Shown one piece after another: positions 1 through 11,739 of a stretch of 64,000 nucleotides of DNA. The position numbers were made by a program, and so were the translations under genes. The notes beneath the pieces were generated by a model, which was not told the DNA's origin, did not search any database, and saw nothing but the letters and a program-made list of their open reading frames with translations. Source of the DNA: Aselliscus stoliczkanus (Eukaryota; Chordata; Mammalia; Chiroptera; Hipposideridae); NCBI GenBank assembly GCA_033961575.1, contig CM066728.1:184069678-184133677 (forward strand), read 5' to 3'. Numbering within the stretch: the stretch's first letter is position 1; every line of letters begins with the position of its first letter.

Positions 1-976
1 TTATATAGTCTGATGATAGATTATCCTGGGATGCACAGAATAGTAGTGGTGGTGCTTAAGTGGAATGAGAAATCAAACAGTGGGGTGGGGTGGACTGTAG
101 GCAGCTAGCATCCCAAAGTTGCTAATCTCTATTGGCTGAGGAAAGATGAAAGCTAAAAGAGCTCCCACACATATGCAAACAAGACACACAAGGTAGTACA
201 AGCACACTTATACACACCGATACTAAAACATAGTTTCATAATTTTTCTGGATCAAGAAGAAATGGACAATTAAAACAAAAGCCACAAAGGGACACTTGGG
301 AGAAAAACAGAGACCCCATTGAACAAATAAAATGCCTTCCAAACATATTGCAAATTAAAAGTTTAATAAACCAGCCAAAGAAATGCAACAACTCTGGGAA
401 AATACAGAAATAGATGAAATATGAACTACCAAAACTCAAATACAGGAATAGATGGTAAAATAAAATTGTCCTCAAATTGTAAGCCACATTGGAAACAGCA
501 TAAAGGAGAGTGGACACAGTTGAATACATAATAAGCTACACTGAAGACAGGGATGAATAAAAGCAAGAAAAACAAAAAGTAAATGAGAAAAAAGGTGAAA
601 GCATTAGAGAGAAAATCATATCTATGGAACATATTTAAAGGTGTTCCAAAATATTTGTAATTTATAGTCTCAAAGATGAAAAGTAACTAGAAGTATCAGA
701 TAAAAATATAAAAAGAATTCTTTCTAAAAGAAGAAAATCCTATAGAAAAAATATTACTTGAATTTATATTATGAAAGTTACCACTGTATTTCCTAAAAAT
801 CACAAAGGATTATTAACAATGAGACAGAGACTGACAAGGAGAGATTTCTAAGATAGAAAAATCATGAGCATTCAGGCAAATATAATTCATGTATCCAGGG
901 AAGGAAGCAGAAAACCAAACTAGCCTCAGAGTTAAAAATAAAATGTCATTTAAATACTCAAAAAAAGAAAATGTTA
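1..976. other. A-rich non-coding DNA, possible ancient L1/HAL1 remnant
   Basis: The plus strand is strongly A-rich between about 230 and 976 and has many stops in every frame. The composition and phrases such as ccagccaaagaaatgcaac resemble decayed plus-strand L1 or HAL1 sequence, but I cannot place it on an L1 map. The open frames on the minus strand are translations of T-rich DNA and show no domain. No gene or control element is visible. Confidence 0.3.
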
Positions 977-982
977 CCTGAT
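977..982. repeat. target-site duplication, left copy (CCTGAT)
   Basis: CCTGAT lies directly before the TG of the LTR at 983 and is repeated without change at 2241-2246, directly after its terminal CA. Confidence 0.88.
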
Positions 983-1727
983 TGTTGAGAGCCGACAGCC
1001 CCCAGTGTCTGACAAGGTCGCGGTGCCACATTCAGCGCTGGATGTTTGGAGTGCTGCCTTATGGTTGGTCATGTAATATCTCCTGCTTCTGTGAACCCAT
1101 ACACCTTTCCTTCTAATACACTCACTACATTTGTGACAAGTTCCTGTGGTACCCTGATGATAACTGGCTATGTAAGTCAATGACGGGGCAATATTTCCTA
1201 AAAAGGAAACTCCCTAAGATAGGCTACAGTTTGAGGGGACCCCTGAACTGAGATATTGGGGACTCAAGCCCCTTGGAAACTGAGGCACAGACCTCTGGCC
1301 ACCTAGGCCAAAAAGCCTGTCTGTGAGAAACTGACAGCCTGCCTGTGAGAAGCTGATGATAACATCAGTCCTTGAATTCACTTGCCTAAGGCCCCTGCTG
1401 TGAAAAGTCTCCTTGAAGACTAAAAGTCTTCAGGCCATGAGAGTTTCAGGCAGCTCGCTGACCATGGGGTATGTTCATCAACAGCCTTGTTTGGATTCTT
1501 TGCCTAGTGCCTTGTTGCAGCAACGAATACTGAAGCTTTGACTGAGAAAGAGATGCAGCCCTCCATAGGATAAGAGAGGTGTGAGAACCCCTTTAATTGG
1601 TAGGTATTGTATTTACACAGGAATCGACTTTAGATGCTTTCACCCTAAACACAGTCACTCCTAGACTTTCAGAAATAGCTCAAGTACACACCCTGTGAGT
1701 CTTATGATTGTGTTTAGCTGTTAGGAT

Positions 1728-1912
1728 TTAGGATAATTTCTAGATAGTCAAGATAGCTATAGTATACAGTCTTTAGGCAATATGTAGAAGTAAGTCAATC
1801 CTTAACATAAGATAGTCACAGTAAACAAACTTAGGCGATGTACAGAAATATGTCAATCCTTAACATAAGATAGTCATGATAAACATTCTTTAGGTGATAT
1901 GCAGAAACTAAG
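1728..1912 (+). repeat. 59-bp tandem repeats in the U3 of the solo LTR
   Basis: Units starting with ttagg begin at 1772, 1831 and 1890, giving a period of exactly 59 bp. The first two units are full and closely alike, sharing tcaatccttaacataagat. The third matches only over about its first 22 bases. A shorter, diverged unit begins at 1728, 44 bp before the first full one. The position, upstream of the TATA box at 2089, is where retroviral LTRs carry enhancer direct repeats; a role in transcription is inference. Confidence 0.75.
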
Positions 1913-2088
1913 TCTGGGTCTCATAGAAATTATCATAGTAAAAGACAAGATAATCCTTTAACGGAAGAGTATGTCACAGTGCACCCTGGAGAGAACACTT
2001 ACAGGGAAGTAAAGACTGTGAAAATCCTGGGAAATAGAAAACACCAAACTCATGTGAAACGTAACTTGTGATATTGGTCAAGAATCCC

Positions 2089-2096
2089 TATAAAAG
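2089..2096 (+). promoter_or_regulatory. TATA box of the solo LTR
   Basis: TATAAAAG lies 152 bp before the LTR end. AATAAA follows at 2111-2116, so the two signals are closely spaced, as in some class II LTRs. Whether the promoter still works cannot be seen. Confidence 0.6.
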
Positions 2097-2110
2097 GGAC
2101 ATACTATGGT

Positions 2111-2116
2111 AATAAA
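2111..2116 (+). promoter_or_regulatory. AATAAA polyadenylation signal of the solo LTR
   Basis: AATAAA lies downstream of the TATA box, with a pyrimidine-rich stretch after it, in the place expected for the R region. Confidence 0.55.
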
Positions 2117-2240
2117 GTGTGACACTTCTTCTCTGAAACTCCGCTGGTGTCTCCACTCTTTTCCTTCTTTCTTTTCTTCCCTCGCCGACGCCGTCTCCAC
2201 CTGAGGGAACTCCTGGACTTGCAGAGGCTGGTCCCCCGCA

Positions 2241-2246
2241 CCTGAT
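2241..2246. repeat. target-site duplication, right copy (CCTGAT)
   Basis: This is the second copy of the 6-bp duplication flanking the solo LTR at 983-2240. Confidence 0.88.
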
Positions 2247-2589
2247 CTTTTAGTTGATATTTCCCTGGTTACTAATGAGGTGGTAGAAAGTTTTATATGT
2301 TTATTGACCATTCTGATTTCTTCTTTTTTGAATTTGTTAATCTATTTCTTGATCTATTTTTCCTTTGATTTGTCTTTCTTTTTCTTCATCTGTTACCATA
2401 TACATGTATGAGGTTATGTTTTATATCTCTTCTCAACCTATGGATTAGATTTTTACTTTCTTATGTTACTTTTCATTGACAGAAATTATTTAATTTTGTT
2501 TGCTTGCTCAGTCTTTTCCTTTATAGTCCATGCCCTGTATGCCTTTCAAAAAGACTTTTCCACCCTGATATCATAGTCTTCTAATTTTC
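2247..2589. other. T-rich DNA, possibly antisense L1
   Basis: The plus strand is T-rich, with phrases such as catttt/ttcttcttttttgaattt that resemble the reverse strand of L1 ORF2. The match is too weak to place. No open frame of interest is present. Confidence 0.3.
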
Positions 2590-3560
2590 GTCTAATTTAA
2601 ATAAATTTGCATTTAAAAATAATAGTAGGTTCATAAGAAATTACAAAAATAGCACAGACAGCTCCCTTGTACCCTCCAGCCAGACCCCCACTGGCCACAT
2701 CTTACATAACTGTAGTACAATAGCAATGGTAGGATATTAATGTTGACACACTATGTATGGAAATTCTATCATCTTATCACGTGCATAGCTTCATTAAGCA
2801 CCAGCATAATCAAGATACCAAATTATTCCTTCAGTACACAGATTTCCCTTATACAACACCTTCATAGTCACACCCACTGCCTCCCCTTTACCATTCTTAA
2901 CTCCAGGCAACCACTAATTTGTTCTCCCTCTGTATAATTTCGTGATTTTGAGAGTGTTATATAAATGGAATCATATAGTATATGACCTCTTTAAATTTTT
3001 TGCCACTCAACAGAAATTAGTCTAAGTTGCATCTATCAATAATTTCTTCCTTTCTATTGCTGAGAAGCATTCATTCCATGCTATGAATGCAGCATTTTTT
3101 TGACTCACCAATTTTGGTTGTTTCCAGTTTTTGAAAATTACAAATAAAATGTTGCTGTGTGGATATGCATTTTCATTTCTCTGGAATATATGCCAAAGGC
3201 TGTGATTGTTGAGTCCTATGGAAAATGAGTGTTTAGTCTTGTTTTTTAATGAAAACATGTTTCCAATAAGTTACACACCATTTAAAATTCCTACCAACAA
3301 TGTATCAGAGATTCAGTTTTGACACATCCTTATTAGAAGTTGGTATTTTTACTAGTGTTTTAACTGTTCTGATAGTTGTGTAGAGATATTACACCAGTCT
3401 TAATTTGAATGTCCCTAGTGATTTGGCTAGTGATTTGTTCACATCTTTTCATATGCTTATTTGCCATCTTTTGATTCACTTCAATATAGTGACCATTTAT
3501 GTCTTTTGCCCATTATGCTATCTATCTATACATACATATTTATATTATATGATATTGTAT

Positions 3561-3638
3561 TTGGTTGTCAGAAAAGTCATGATGCATTTTTGCAATGAAA
3601 AACAGAAAAAATATGTCATGACTTTTCCGACAACCCAA
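3561..3638 (+). mobile_element. 78-bp mariner-type MITE, copy 1
   Basis: The ends are inverted repeats: ttggttgtcagaaaagtcat at the left and the reverse complement of atgacttttccgacaaccca at the right. A TA dinucleotide flanks each side (3559-3560, 3639-3640), as expected for Tc1/mariner insertion. The middle, tgcaatgaaaaacagaaaaa, is the loop of a near-perfect hairpin. The size and design match the human MADE1 element, but the sequence differs. It sits inside the antisense L1 and is therefore younger than it. Related copies lie at 36319-36391 and 43876-43953. Confidence 0.85.
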
Positions 3639-3979
3639 TATATAATTGAGTTTGAGAGTGCTTTATATCTTCTAGGTATAAGAAGTCTTTTGTCAGATAC
3701 GTGGTTTGAAAATATTTCCTTTTAGTTTGTAGCTTATTTTTTCACCCTTTTCATAGGGTTTTTAACAGAGCAAAGTTTTAAAATTTGATGAAGTCCAGTT
3801 TATTGATTTTATTTTTCTTGTGTGGTCTATGCTTGTAGTATAATGTCTAAGAACTTTTCATTGAGCCCTTGGTTCTAACAATTTCTCCTTTGTTTTAATG
3901 TTTTATGTTTATATTTAAATTTATGATCCATTTTGAGTGAATTTTTCCGAAAGGTATAGAGTTTACATTCAGGTTCCCT

Positions 3980-4028
3980 TTGTTCTTGTTGTTGTTGTTG
4001 TTATTGTTGTTGTTGTTGTTGTTGTTTT
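3980..4028 (+). repeat. (GTT)n microsatellite
   Basis: About 14 GTT units with one ATT interruption, inside antisense L1. Confidence 0.9.
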
Positions 4029-5060
4029 TGCAAATGGATATACAATCACTCCAGCACCTTGGTTGAAAAGGTTGCCCTTCTTCCAATAAATTGCTTTTGC
4101 ACACTGACAAAAGCCACTTGACTGTACCGTATGGGCCATTTCTGGATTGCCTATTGAGAGCAAAAGCACATAGTCTTGATTACTGTAGCTGGATAGAAAG
4201 CCTTCATATTTGGTGTGGTGATTCTTTCAACTTTATTTTCTCTTTTCTCAAAAGTTTGTTTTTTACCTATTCTGGGGTCCATGCCTTTGCACATACATGC
4301 CTATGTCTACAAAAGCCGTGTGGGTATTTTTATAGAAATTACATTGTCTTTACATTAATTTGTGGAGCATTTGCATTTTTATAATGTCGATTCTTGTAAT
4401 TCATATTTTTCTTACATAAGTTTTCTGCATAATTCCCTGCATCATATCCTTAATAGCCCATCTTTTCTCTAGAGATGTGCAGCCAAAGTCTGTACCCATG
4501 AAATATATTTCATTTGTTAGAGGGATCTGCATTTTTTTTCCTTGATTAATCTTTACACCTCTGTTTCAATACCACATTGTTTTAATTCCCATAGCTTTTT
4601 ATTAAGTTTTTATACCTGGAAGGGTAAGTCCCTGATCTTATTTTCTACAAAATAACCTTTACTGTTTTGGGACATTTGATCTTCCTATAAAGTTTAGAAT
4701 TAAATCCTTGATTTCTATGATATGAAAAATTGAAATAGCATCAACTTTATAGGTTAAAGCTAATAAAATCAGCATATTTATGACAAAAGGTCTTTTAAAT
4801 CATAGGCATGGTATATTTCTTTGATTATTGAGTCTTATATGATACCTCTCAATAAAGTTTTATTATTTTCATTAAGGCCTTTCACATACTTTGTTAGATT
4901 TATGTCTAGATTATATTTCAGTTGCTATTGTAAATGTCAGTATTTTAAATTATATTTCCTAACTCTTTGATGTTAGTGTACCAAAAAAAAGTACTTCATT
5001 TTTAGATGTGATCTTATATCCAGTAATACTTGGGAATTCTATTTAATTCCATTAGACAAA

Positions 5061-6545
5061 TGATGAAGAGACAAGCATAAGGGGGAATGGGAGATGGTCA
5101 TTACGTGTAGAGTTGACCAAGGGGTAATATCTTCGACTCTTATTTTTTTCTTCTACTTTGCTGTAATCACACACGGCACAGTCCGATTATACTTCTTTTG
5201 TTTTAGTCTGAATCAACGAGAACAACTTTTCTACCCCTCACAAATGTATGCATTGTATTGAATATGTTTTTGTGTACTCCTTTTACCTGCATCTTTATTT
5301 TGATGTCTTCCATTATATTTTAATTTACCATAATTTTATATTCAACAGAATAATTTCTATTCAGATGAGTCCTCATAAGACTGGCATAATTTCCAATGTG
5401 ACAAGTAATGTGTTTGTGGTTAATACTGCAATCAGTGGGGGGATACAACATGTTTCCAAGTAAAGGTGTGTCAGGTATAGTTTCTTCATAGATGACTGTG
5501 CCACCAACATGGAAATTTGCCCAGGGTGAAGAATTTAGGAAAATATCACAGCCATTCAAGAAAGTCTTGTGATTCTGAACACAAGAAGCATCTGATAAGG
5601 TGAAACCATGAAGCTACATTTATATAATAGGTCTTGATATCAATGATACTTAGAAATGAATTGCACATGAGGAATGAGAGATATGTAGGTATTCGCTGTG
5701 ATGCTCAGGCTTCTGACATGAAGAACCAGGTGTATGATGAAATAGAAAAGAGTGAAGGCAGACTTTTATAAATAATCAGAGGTCAATTCTGAATAGGTTG
5801 AGCTAGAATGTGTGTAGAACTTCAGGGTAGGAATGTCTGGTGTGCAGAAATATGGTTAGGAGCTTGGAATTTGGAAAGGGCTTAAAATATGTATTTCAAG
5901 TCATCAGCATATAGGTAGCAGTTTAAACTATGGGATCAGACACAATTCTTTTTTAAGAACACGTAGAAAGAGCAAACAAGGACAAGGGCAGGCCAAAGCA
6001 ACCGTCAGCATCTTTGACAATTAAAGGTGCAGGTGGAATGAGGTTCAGGTGAAAGAGACCAAGAAGGAACAGTCTGATATAAGCACGAAGTTCAGGGAGG
6101 GTTCCAAGAGCAAGTAAGGAGCAGTCAAATTAGTCTATGTGAAGAGGCCACGTAGGACAGTTATAGCATCAGATTTCATTAAAGTGGGGACATAGATGAT
6201 TCAAATGAATTAAGGAATAAATGGAATTTGGAATTGTTAAGGCTATCCTTTTTAAAGTTAGTTTTAAAGGAAAGGAAGGAGTCAGGTGGCAGCTTAAAGA
6301 TTAATTTTGTTGGAATAATTTAGTATACATACATGTACTTTTCAGACATCAGCACTGTTTTGTTTTGTGTTTTAAAGTCTATGTGAAAGAGAAATTGAAA
6401 TACTTTTAGGAATCAGAAAAACGGACTTCGTTTGATCCTTGACATTATATTTAAAATGTACCTAATGTTAACCTAAAATATTAATTGTTTATTTATCAAA
6501 AGTAATTAAATTAGGCAGATTTGAAAACATCCATCAGAATGGAAT
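5061..6545. other. unassigned DNA, partly an old interspersed repeat
   Basis: The section 5480-6240 has the purine-rich, G-containing texture of an old mammalian interspersed repeat, but I cannot name the family. No open frame above 80 codons and no RNA gene is seen. Confidence 0.3.
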
Positions 6546-6905
6546 AATAATAATAAACCTTATGTTTCTATATGACATTTCAGAGATTGTAAAGTGGTTT
6601 ACCAAACATCAGTATCTCAGCTTTGTCACTTTTCATTGCTGTAGCATGATGCAGGTTTCTTTGCCCTCAAAGTTTCACCTGGAAATGATGACACTGAGCA
6701 TAAAAGTTCATTTTTATAAACACTTACTTGGGCTCTAAAGAATTCCTCATGCATTATCTCATTTAAACTTTCTAAGAAGCTAAAGCAGTAAACAAATATG
6801 ACTACAGAGGATCTCAATTTGTAAAGGAGGAAGCAGTGATTTACCGAAGGTTACACAGCTAGTTACTTGAGAAACTGGGATTCGAAATTGTGGCGCTCAC
6901 ACTTA
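6546..6905 (-). repeat. MIR SINE, antisense
   Basis: The antisense MIR core is clear at 6820-6895: a run equivalent to 'paying into tracked gaggaaac...aaggttacacagctagt' is present as accgaaggttacacagctag, followed by gggattcgaa, the reverse of the tRNA-derived B-box region. The part to the left is more diverged and its edge is approximate. Confidence 0.7.
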
Positions 6906-6934
6906 CTTACTTGTCATTCCTTTTCTCCAACAGG

Positions 6935-7070
6935 AAGAGTAACTTCATAAGATATTGACCTAATAAGGGCTTTGCTGAGGCTTAAATATGATAAAGCATG
7001 TAAACTCTTTAGATAAAGGCCAGTCAGTTATTTATTTTATACAGATACTTGCTGTTATTAATGTTATGGC
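6935..7070 (+). repeat. MIR fragment, 3' part
   Basis: The phrase gaggcttaaatatgataaagcatgtaaa, read in pieces, matches the MIR 3' region (…gattaaatgag…catgtaaagc…), and gttattaatg lies at the end. The adjoining antisense MIR has the opposite orientation, so these are two insertions. Confidence 0.55.
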
Positions 7071-7075
7071 TTTTG

Positions 7076-7860
7076 TTATATGATTTATTTTAAATCCTGT
7101 GGATACTCAATAGTTAATTCTAATTTTCCCTGCATCACTGAAATTGTAATTTAAAAATCATACATTGAACAAAAGGCTTAAGTTCTCCCTGCCTGCATTA
7201 TATATGCAAACATACAAATGTATTGCATCCATATATTTTGTTCCCTGTATTTTCTACGCTTTTAATGATAATTCAGATTTTCCATCTGTTCACTGTCATA
7301 TTAAACTTAAATTGAGACAATTTGCCTGTGTACTACTTTCTTCACTGTATCTTCATTTGACCTGAAAATCTATTATCAAAAGCTATACAAATTGAATCAT
7401 TAGACTGACTTTAACAGCATATTTTAGTTCAATTGCAATATCGCCATTGCCTCTGAAAGCAGTTGAATTGAAAAGAAGTCATGCTTTCATACTTTATGAA
7501 CATGTAGGCTTTCTGTCAAGCCAATGTATTATCAACTTACTTCAAAGAATGAAACCAAACTACCAGAACAGATTCATTTCTATCTGGAAGCCTCACTTCA
7601 GTAGTTTAGCAAGAGTTCCGATTTCCAAAATGCTCCATCAGTATGACCTCCAACAGAGGTTATTCCATCTCTTCCAGGGAGTGACTGTTCAGTGACACTG
7701 ACAGAGAAATAATTTTCAGCAGCTGTCAGCATAGATGCTGCAACAATGGGCGTTTATGTCCTTGCCACTTTGCAAGTAAAAAGCTTGGTTTCTATACGTA
7801 ATGTTTATGCCTTTGGCTGTTATCTCATGAATTGATGAATTAACCAGTTTTGTAAATTGT
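7076..7860. other. unassigned DNA without recognisable repeats
   Basis: I see no repeat family here. The section 7441-7760 has higher complexity and more even base composition than its surroundings. Its open plus-strand frame of 82 codons (7447-7695) has no recognisable domain, and no splice-site context or homology can be claimed. Confidence 0.4.
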
Positions 7861-7864
7861 TTAT

Positions 7865-8035
7865 ATCCCAGCTTTATCTTTTACCACCCCCTTGACCTCT
7901 GATAGGATCCTTAATGCTCTAAGCCTCATTTGTCTCTTCAGCAAAATAGGGATAATAAACTGTATCTTCATCCAGTTGCTATAAGAGTTATCTAAGTGAG
8001 CCTTAACTCTTGAACACTTGTTATATGGCATATCC
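7865..8035 (+). repeat. MIR SINE
   Basis: The order cctctgat…, ctaagcctcatttgtctctt and caaaatagggataataaact matches the MIR core and its downstream part in the plus orientation. Confidence 0.65.
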
Positions 8036-9210
8036 TCCTTCATTTCCCCTTAAATCTATCTGTTTTTGTACATTTCTTCCAGTTTCTCTATTGTTTGAGA
8101 TAATGGTTTTTCTTAGGACTCTGAAAGGTCCCTATCTGAGAAAGAGGTTCATTGACCTGTTCCCCTCTGTCCCTTACTAGAGGTCTTTGAGCTTTCATTT
8201 TTCTAGAATCCAATTTCTTGAGTGCTTTGCAGTTTATTAAAACACTTGCCCTTAAAGTTTCTGTAGTTTCTCACAAAATATGTAATGAGATCAATATAAA
8301 ATGGAAACTCAATATAAAGTTGGAAAACTCTCCATAATACTACCTAAATTGTCCAAGAGGTATTTATCTAGTACACATCTTTATTAAATAAACTCAAGAT
8401 AGCTAAAAAATAAGTAAATAAGTAAACAAGAAGACAAACATAAATAGAACAAAAGAATCATCATTATGGATATGCATGACATAAATTTGACAATTTATTT
8501 TAACTTAAATTAGACAGGGATTGCCCTCCTGCTAACAGAGTGTACCATAATAAAGTCTCAGTTTGGGGGATATAAAACAGTAAGTGCTGAGCTTAAGAAC
8601 TTGTCTTCTCAGGTCACCGTGAGTGGTTTTACAGGTTACATCCACGTTCAAATGATGATATGTAAAGGACTCCTTTTCTAAAAGTAAGCCAAAAGCATTG
8701 CTTGCTTTCAAATATATGGCAACTTCATTGATATCTAGTGTTTACATTTGTTAAGCAATTGTAACAGGATTTGTTTTTCCTTATCTGACAGCGAGATTAT
8801 CATCTTTCTCTAACATCCTGAGCAGGACAAGCCCATGACATCTCTCTCTAGAATTCAGAGTGAATTGTCAGGTCCTTGTAGGCTAGAATCAAATTTGCTA
8901 TTATTTAGTTTGTTTTAGAGCTTATAGTGTCTCTTTTTTTAATGCAGTTCATGGTGTTCCTACTTTGTTCTTAAGAAATAACGTAGATCTCCCATTTTAT
9001 TGACAGGAATGAGATGCCTTGGAGGGCGTAGGCTTAATGGAATTTCTATGAAAGTACTTAGATCTCTTTTATTCTGACTTCGTTTTAAACCATTTCTTCT
9101 GCAGTAACCACCCATTTTCTCCACCACCACCACCATCAAACTTCTTCTAAACTTTGTCTCCAAAATTTTGACTGTCTAGATTGTCTGTATTTTTTTACTT
9201 ATAACACTCC
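8036..9210. other. unassigned AT-rich DNA
   Basis: No repeat family or gene is recognised. The short minus-strand frame near 8960-9163 shows no domain. Confidence 0.4.
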
Positions 9211-9984
9211 TGATGTCAAATATGTGGGGGGTTATTCCAATACCACCTGATTCTCTAACTCTCTAGACACTGACTTCATGTCCTATAGTTCAATTTAATT
9301 TTGACACTAACTACAGTAGCTGCACAGACCCTACATTTAAGGGTTCAGTCTCACAAGACTACTACCATTTCAGTCACAAGCCTCAGGTGGCCACCTGTAT
9401 TTCTGACTAGCCAGCTTTTAATTCAAGGATTCCATGATCCCCCCCCCCTTCAGTTTCAATAACTTGCTAGAATGGCTACAGAAATCAGGAAAACACTTCA
9501 CTTACTATCACCAGCTTATTATAAAGGATCCAACTCAGGAACAACCAAGTGGAAAGATGCATGGAGCATGGTCCAGAGGGTTCCAAGCACAGTAGTTTCT
9601 GTCGCCATGAAGTTGAGGTATGCCAACCTCCCAGCATGTGGTTGCATTCACCAAACCAGAAGCTCTCTGAACCCCACTGTTTAGAGCTTTTTATGGAAGC
9701 TTTGTTATGTAGTACTGATTGATGAAATCATTAGCCATTGGTGATTGAACTCAATCTCTATTCCCTCTTCTGCATCCAGAGATCCAGGTGTGAGGCTGAA
9801 AGTCCCAACCTTCTAATCACATCCTTGATTCCTCTGGTGACCAGACTTCATCTAGAAGTTAATCTATAGGTCCACTGAGAATCACCTCATTAGAACAAAA
9901 GATACTCCTATCCAAGGGATTTAAAGCGCTGTGTGAGGAACTAGGGACAAAGACCAAGAATATATTTCTTATTGTTTCACAAGT
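9211..9984 (-). mobile_element. old ERVL-type LTR, antisense
   Basis: The block from about 9430 to 9984 carries a text that recurs widely in mammalian genomes as an LTR in reverse: cttgctagaatggctacaga, then cttattataaaggat, then ccattggtgattgaactcaa, ending with an AT-rich stretch and ttgtttcaca at 9975-9984. On the minus strand it thus begins TGTGAAACAATAAG. It has many small differences and is old. The left edge and the family name are uncertain. A nine-base C run sits at 9439-9447. The 70-codon frame at 9472-9684 falls inside this LTR and is not a gene. Confidence 0.6.
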
Positions 9985-10194
9985 TGATTATGTCATCACC
10001 TAATACATTTTAATGGCTTCTCTTGAACTTGAGTTTGTACATCTCTGTATTAGATCTCGTCTCTTCTGTTAAGCATCATCTTGCACTACTACCCCCTGAG
10101 CTTGCTATACTGCAGCCACACTAAGTTTTCTGTTTCTCTTTTGTTCTATATGTGTACCTCTATATTTTCTTTTCCCATTGTCTTATTTTTTAAT
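9985..10194. other. unassigned DNA
   Basis: No feature is recognised between the LTR and the next L1. Confidence 0.4.
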
Positions 10195-10790
10195 ATGCTG
10201 TATTTTTAAATGATTTTAAGTTTACAGAAAAAGTAAGCAGGAAGTATAGAGTTACCATATTCTCTCTCACCCATCAACACAGTGTGTCCTATTATTACCA
10301 TATACATTTGTTACAATTGATAAACCAATAATAATACAATATAATTGACCACAATCTATAATTTACACTAGGGCTCACACTTCATGTTGTACCATCTATG
10401 GGTTCTGACATACATATAATGACATGTCATCTCCAGTGCCCTAAAAATGTCCTATACTTCATCAATTCATTCTTCCCTTCCCCCACTGTGAACTCTTTAA
10501 CTGTCTCCATAGTTTTGCATTTTTCAGAATGTCGTTTAGTTGGAATCTCAAAGTATGTAGCTTTTTGAGAATGGCTTTCTTTCACTTAGCAATATGTATT
10601 TAAGAGTCCTCCATGTCTTTCTGTGTGTTAATAGCATATTTCTTTTTAGTGCTGAATAACATTGCATTGTCTGGATGTACCACAGTTTATCCATTCACCT
10701 ACTGAAGAGCATTTTGGGTGCTTCCAAATTTTGGAAATTAAGAATAAGTCTGCTGTATACATCCCATTTTCCAGAAATATGATTGAACCA
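10195..10790 (-). mobile_element. 5'-truncated L1 3' end, antisense
   Basis: The minus strand reads L1 3' UTR into the last part of ORF2. Antisense landmarks are gtttacagaaaaagtaagca near 10229, tttcacttagcaatatgt near 10580 and ggatgtaccacagtttatcc near 10673. The copy ends at about 10790, where a T-rich stretch and an ATT microsatellite follow. The frame is broken. Confidence 0.75.
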
Positions 10791-10821
10791 TTTTCTAGGA
10801 TACTACTTATTTTTTTTTGGA

Positions 10822-10823
<2 letters not shown>

Positions 10824-10859
<36 letters not shown>
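10824..10859 (+). repeat. (ATT)n microsatellite
   Basis: Twelve ATT units directly after the truncated L1. The hydrophobic-looking frames over this tract are artefacts of the repeat. Confidence 0.9.
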
Positions 10860-10860
<1 letters not shown>

Positions 10861-11739
10861 GAACTTATTATGTAACTACAATCAACTTTATGGATGCAAT
10901 GATGAACAAAAACCATTAACTCTAAAAAGTACTATGATATACATTTTACATGTTGTACATGATGCTATAAGAGTGAATAAAAAGGGGAATCTTAGCTAAC
11001 TTACAAGGAAGGTAATTATTTTATTAGGAAGGCACATTCATGCTGCATTATGAAAAATACCTAGAGGAGGGATGGAAAGAGAACGTAGGGCACAGGTAAT
11101 GGCATGTGCAGAGATGGAATAATTGGATGACATCAATCATTTACAGATAGAAGATGGGTAGGTAGGTAAATGGGTAGGTAGATAGGTAGATAGACAGATA
11201 GATAGATACTACCCATAACTACAACTTACCAGGATTTTACAAGCATCAAACATTTAACAAGATTCAATTAAGATTTCCTAATCTCGCTATTCCATTACCT
11301 ACTGAAGCTTAGGTCCACTTTGTTAAGAACTAATAGCAATAGGTAAACTGGGAGGAGAAGGTGACAGCCTCAATGCCATCATCAGCAAAGACATTTTGTC
11401 TCTGTGTCTTGTTCTCTTAGATAAGTTACCATTGATAATAATCTATAAAATGTGACCTTTATGTAGCTCATTATAGAGATAAGCAGATAAAACCTAGCAG
11501 ATTAAATATTGCCATAGTACACATTTATGCCCCAGTGCTCAGGGTTTGCCCCAGCCATGCTTTCTCACAATCCAACCGTACAAATGATTTGATTTATGAT
11601 CTCTGAGACAGGAAAAAAATCATATCCAGAGAATATTGCAAGCTAATCTTGCTACAAACACAATGCAAACATTTATATGTAATTACTACTTAATAAACTA
11701 TTGCTTCCCCTTTCATCAATGTAGCCATGTGGGCAAATT
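10860..11739. other. unassigned DNA with a GATA/GGTA-rich tract
   Basis: The section 10860-11110 has the texture of an old interspersed repeat of uncertain family. An imperfect GGTA/GATA microsatellite lies at 11156-11207. No coding evidence. Confidence 0.4.

Larger units (their letters stand above)
983..2240 (+). mobile_element. solo LTR, ERV class II-like, 1,258 bp
   Basis: The element starts TGTTGAGAGCCG, ends GTCCCCCGCA (TG...CA ends) and is bounded by a perfect 6-bp target duplication, CCTGAT, at 977-982 and 2241-2246. A TATAAAAG box (2089-2096) and an AATAAA signal (2111-2116) followed by a pyrimidine-rich R/U5-like stretch fix the plus orientation. No internal retroviral region, primer-binding site or second LTR follows, so this is a solo LTR left by recombination between two LTRs. 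Six-base duplications are usual for class II (betaretrovirus-like) elements, hence the class call; the family name is unknown. The intact ends and perfect duplication suggest moderate age. It carries tandem repeats in U3. Confidence 0.88.
2590..5060 (-). mobile_element. old L1 remnant in antisense, about 2.4 kb
   Basis: Read on the minus strand this is the 3' part of an old (L1M-type) element. The reverse of the 3' UTR/ORF2 end lies at 2600-3250, with the familiar antisense phrases for 'body of cells' L1 text such as attgctgagaagcattcattcc near 3057. Further ORF2 follows to about 5060, including gattactgtagctggat near 4180. The reading frame is broken everywhere. A mariner MITE has inserted at 3561-3638 and a GTT microsatellite has grown at 3980-4028. 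The right boundary is approximate. Confidence 0.65.
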
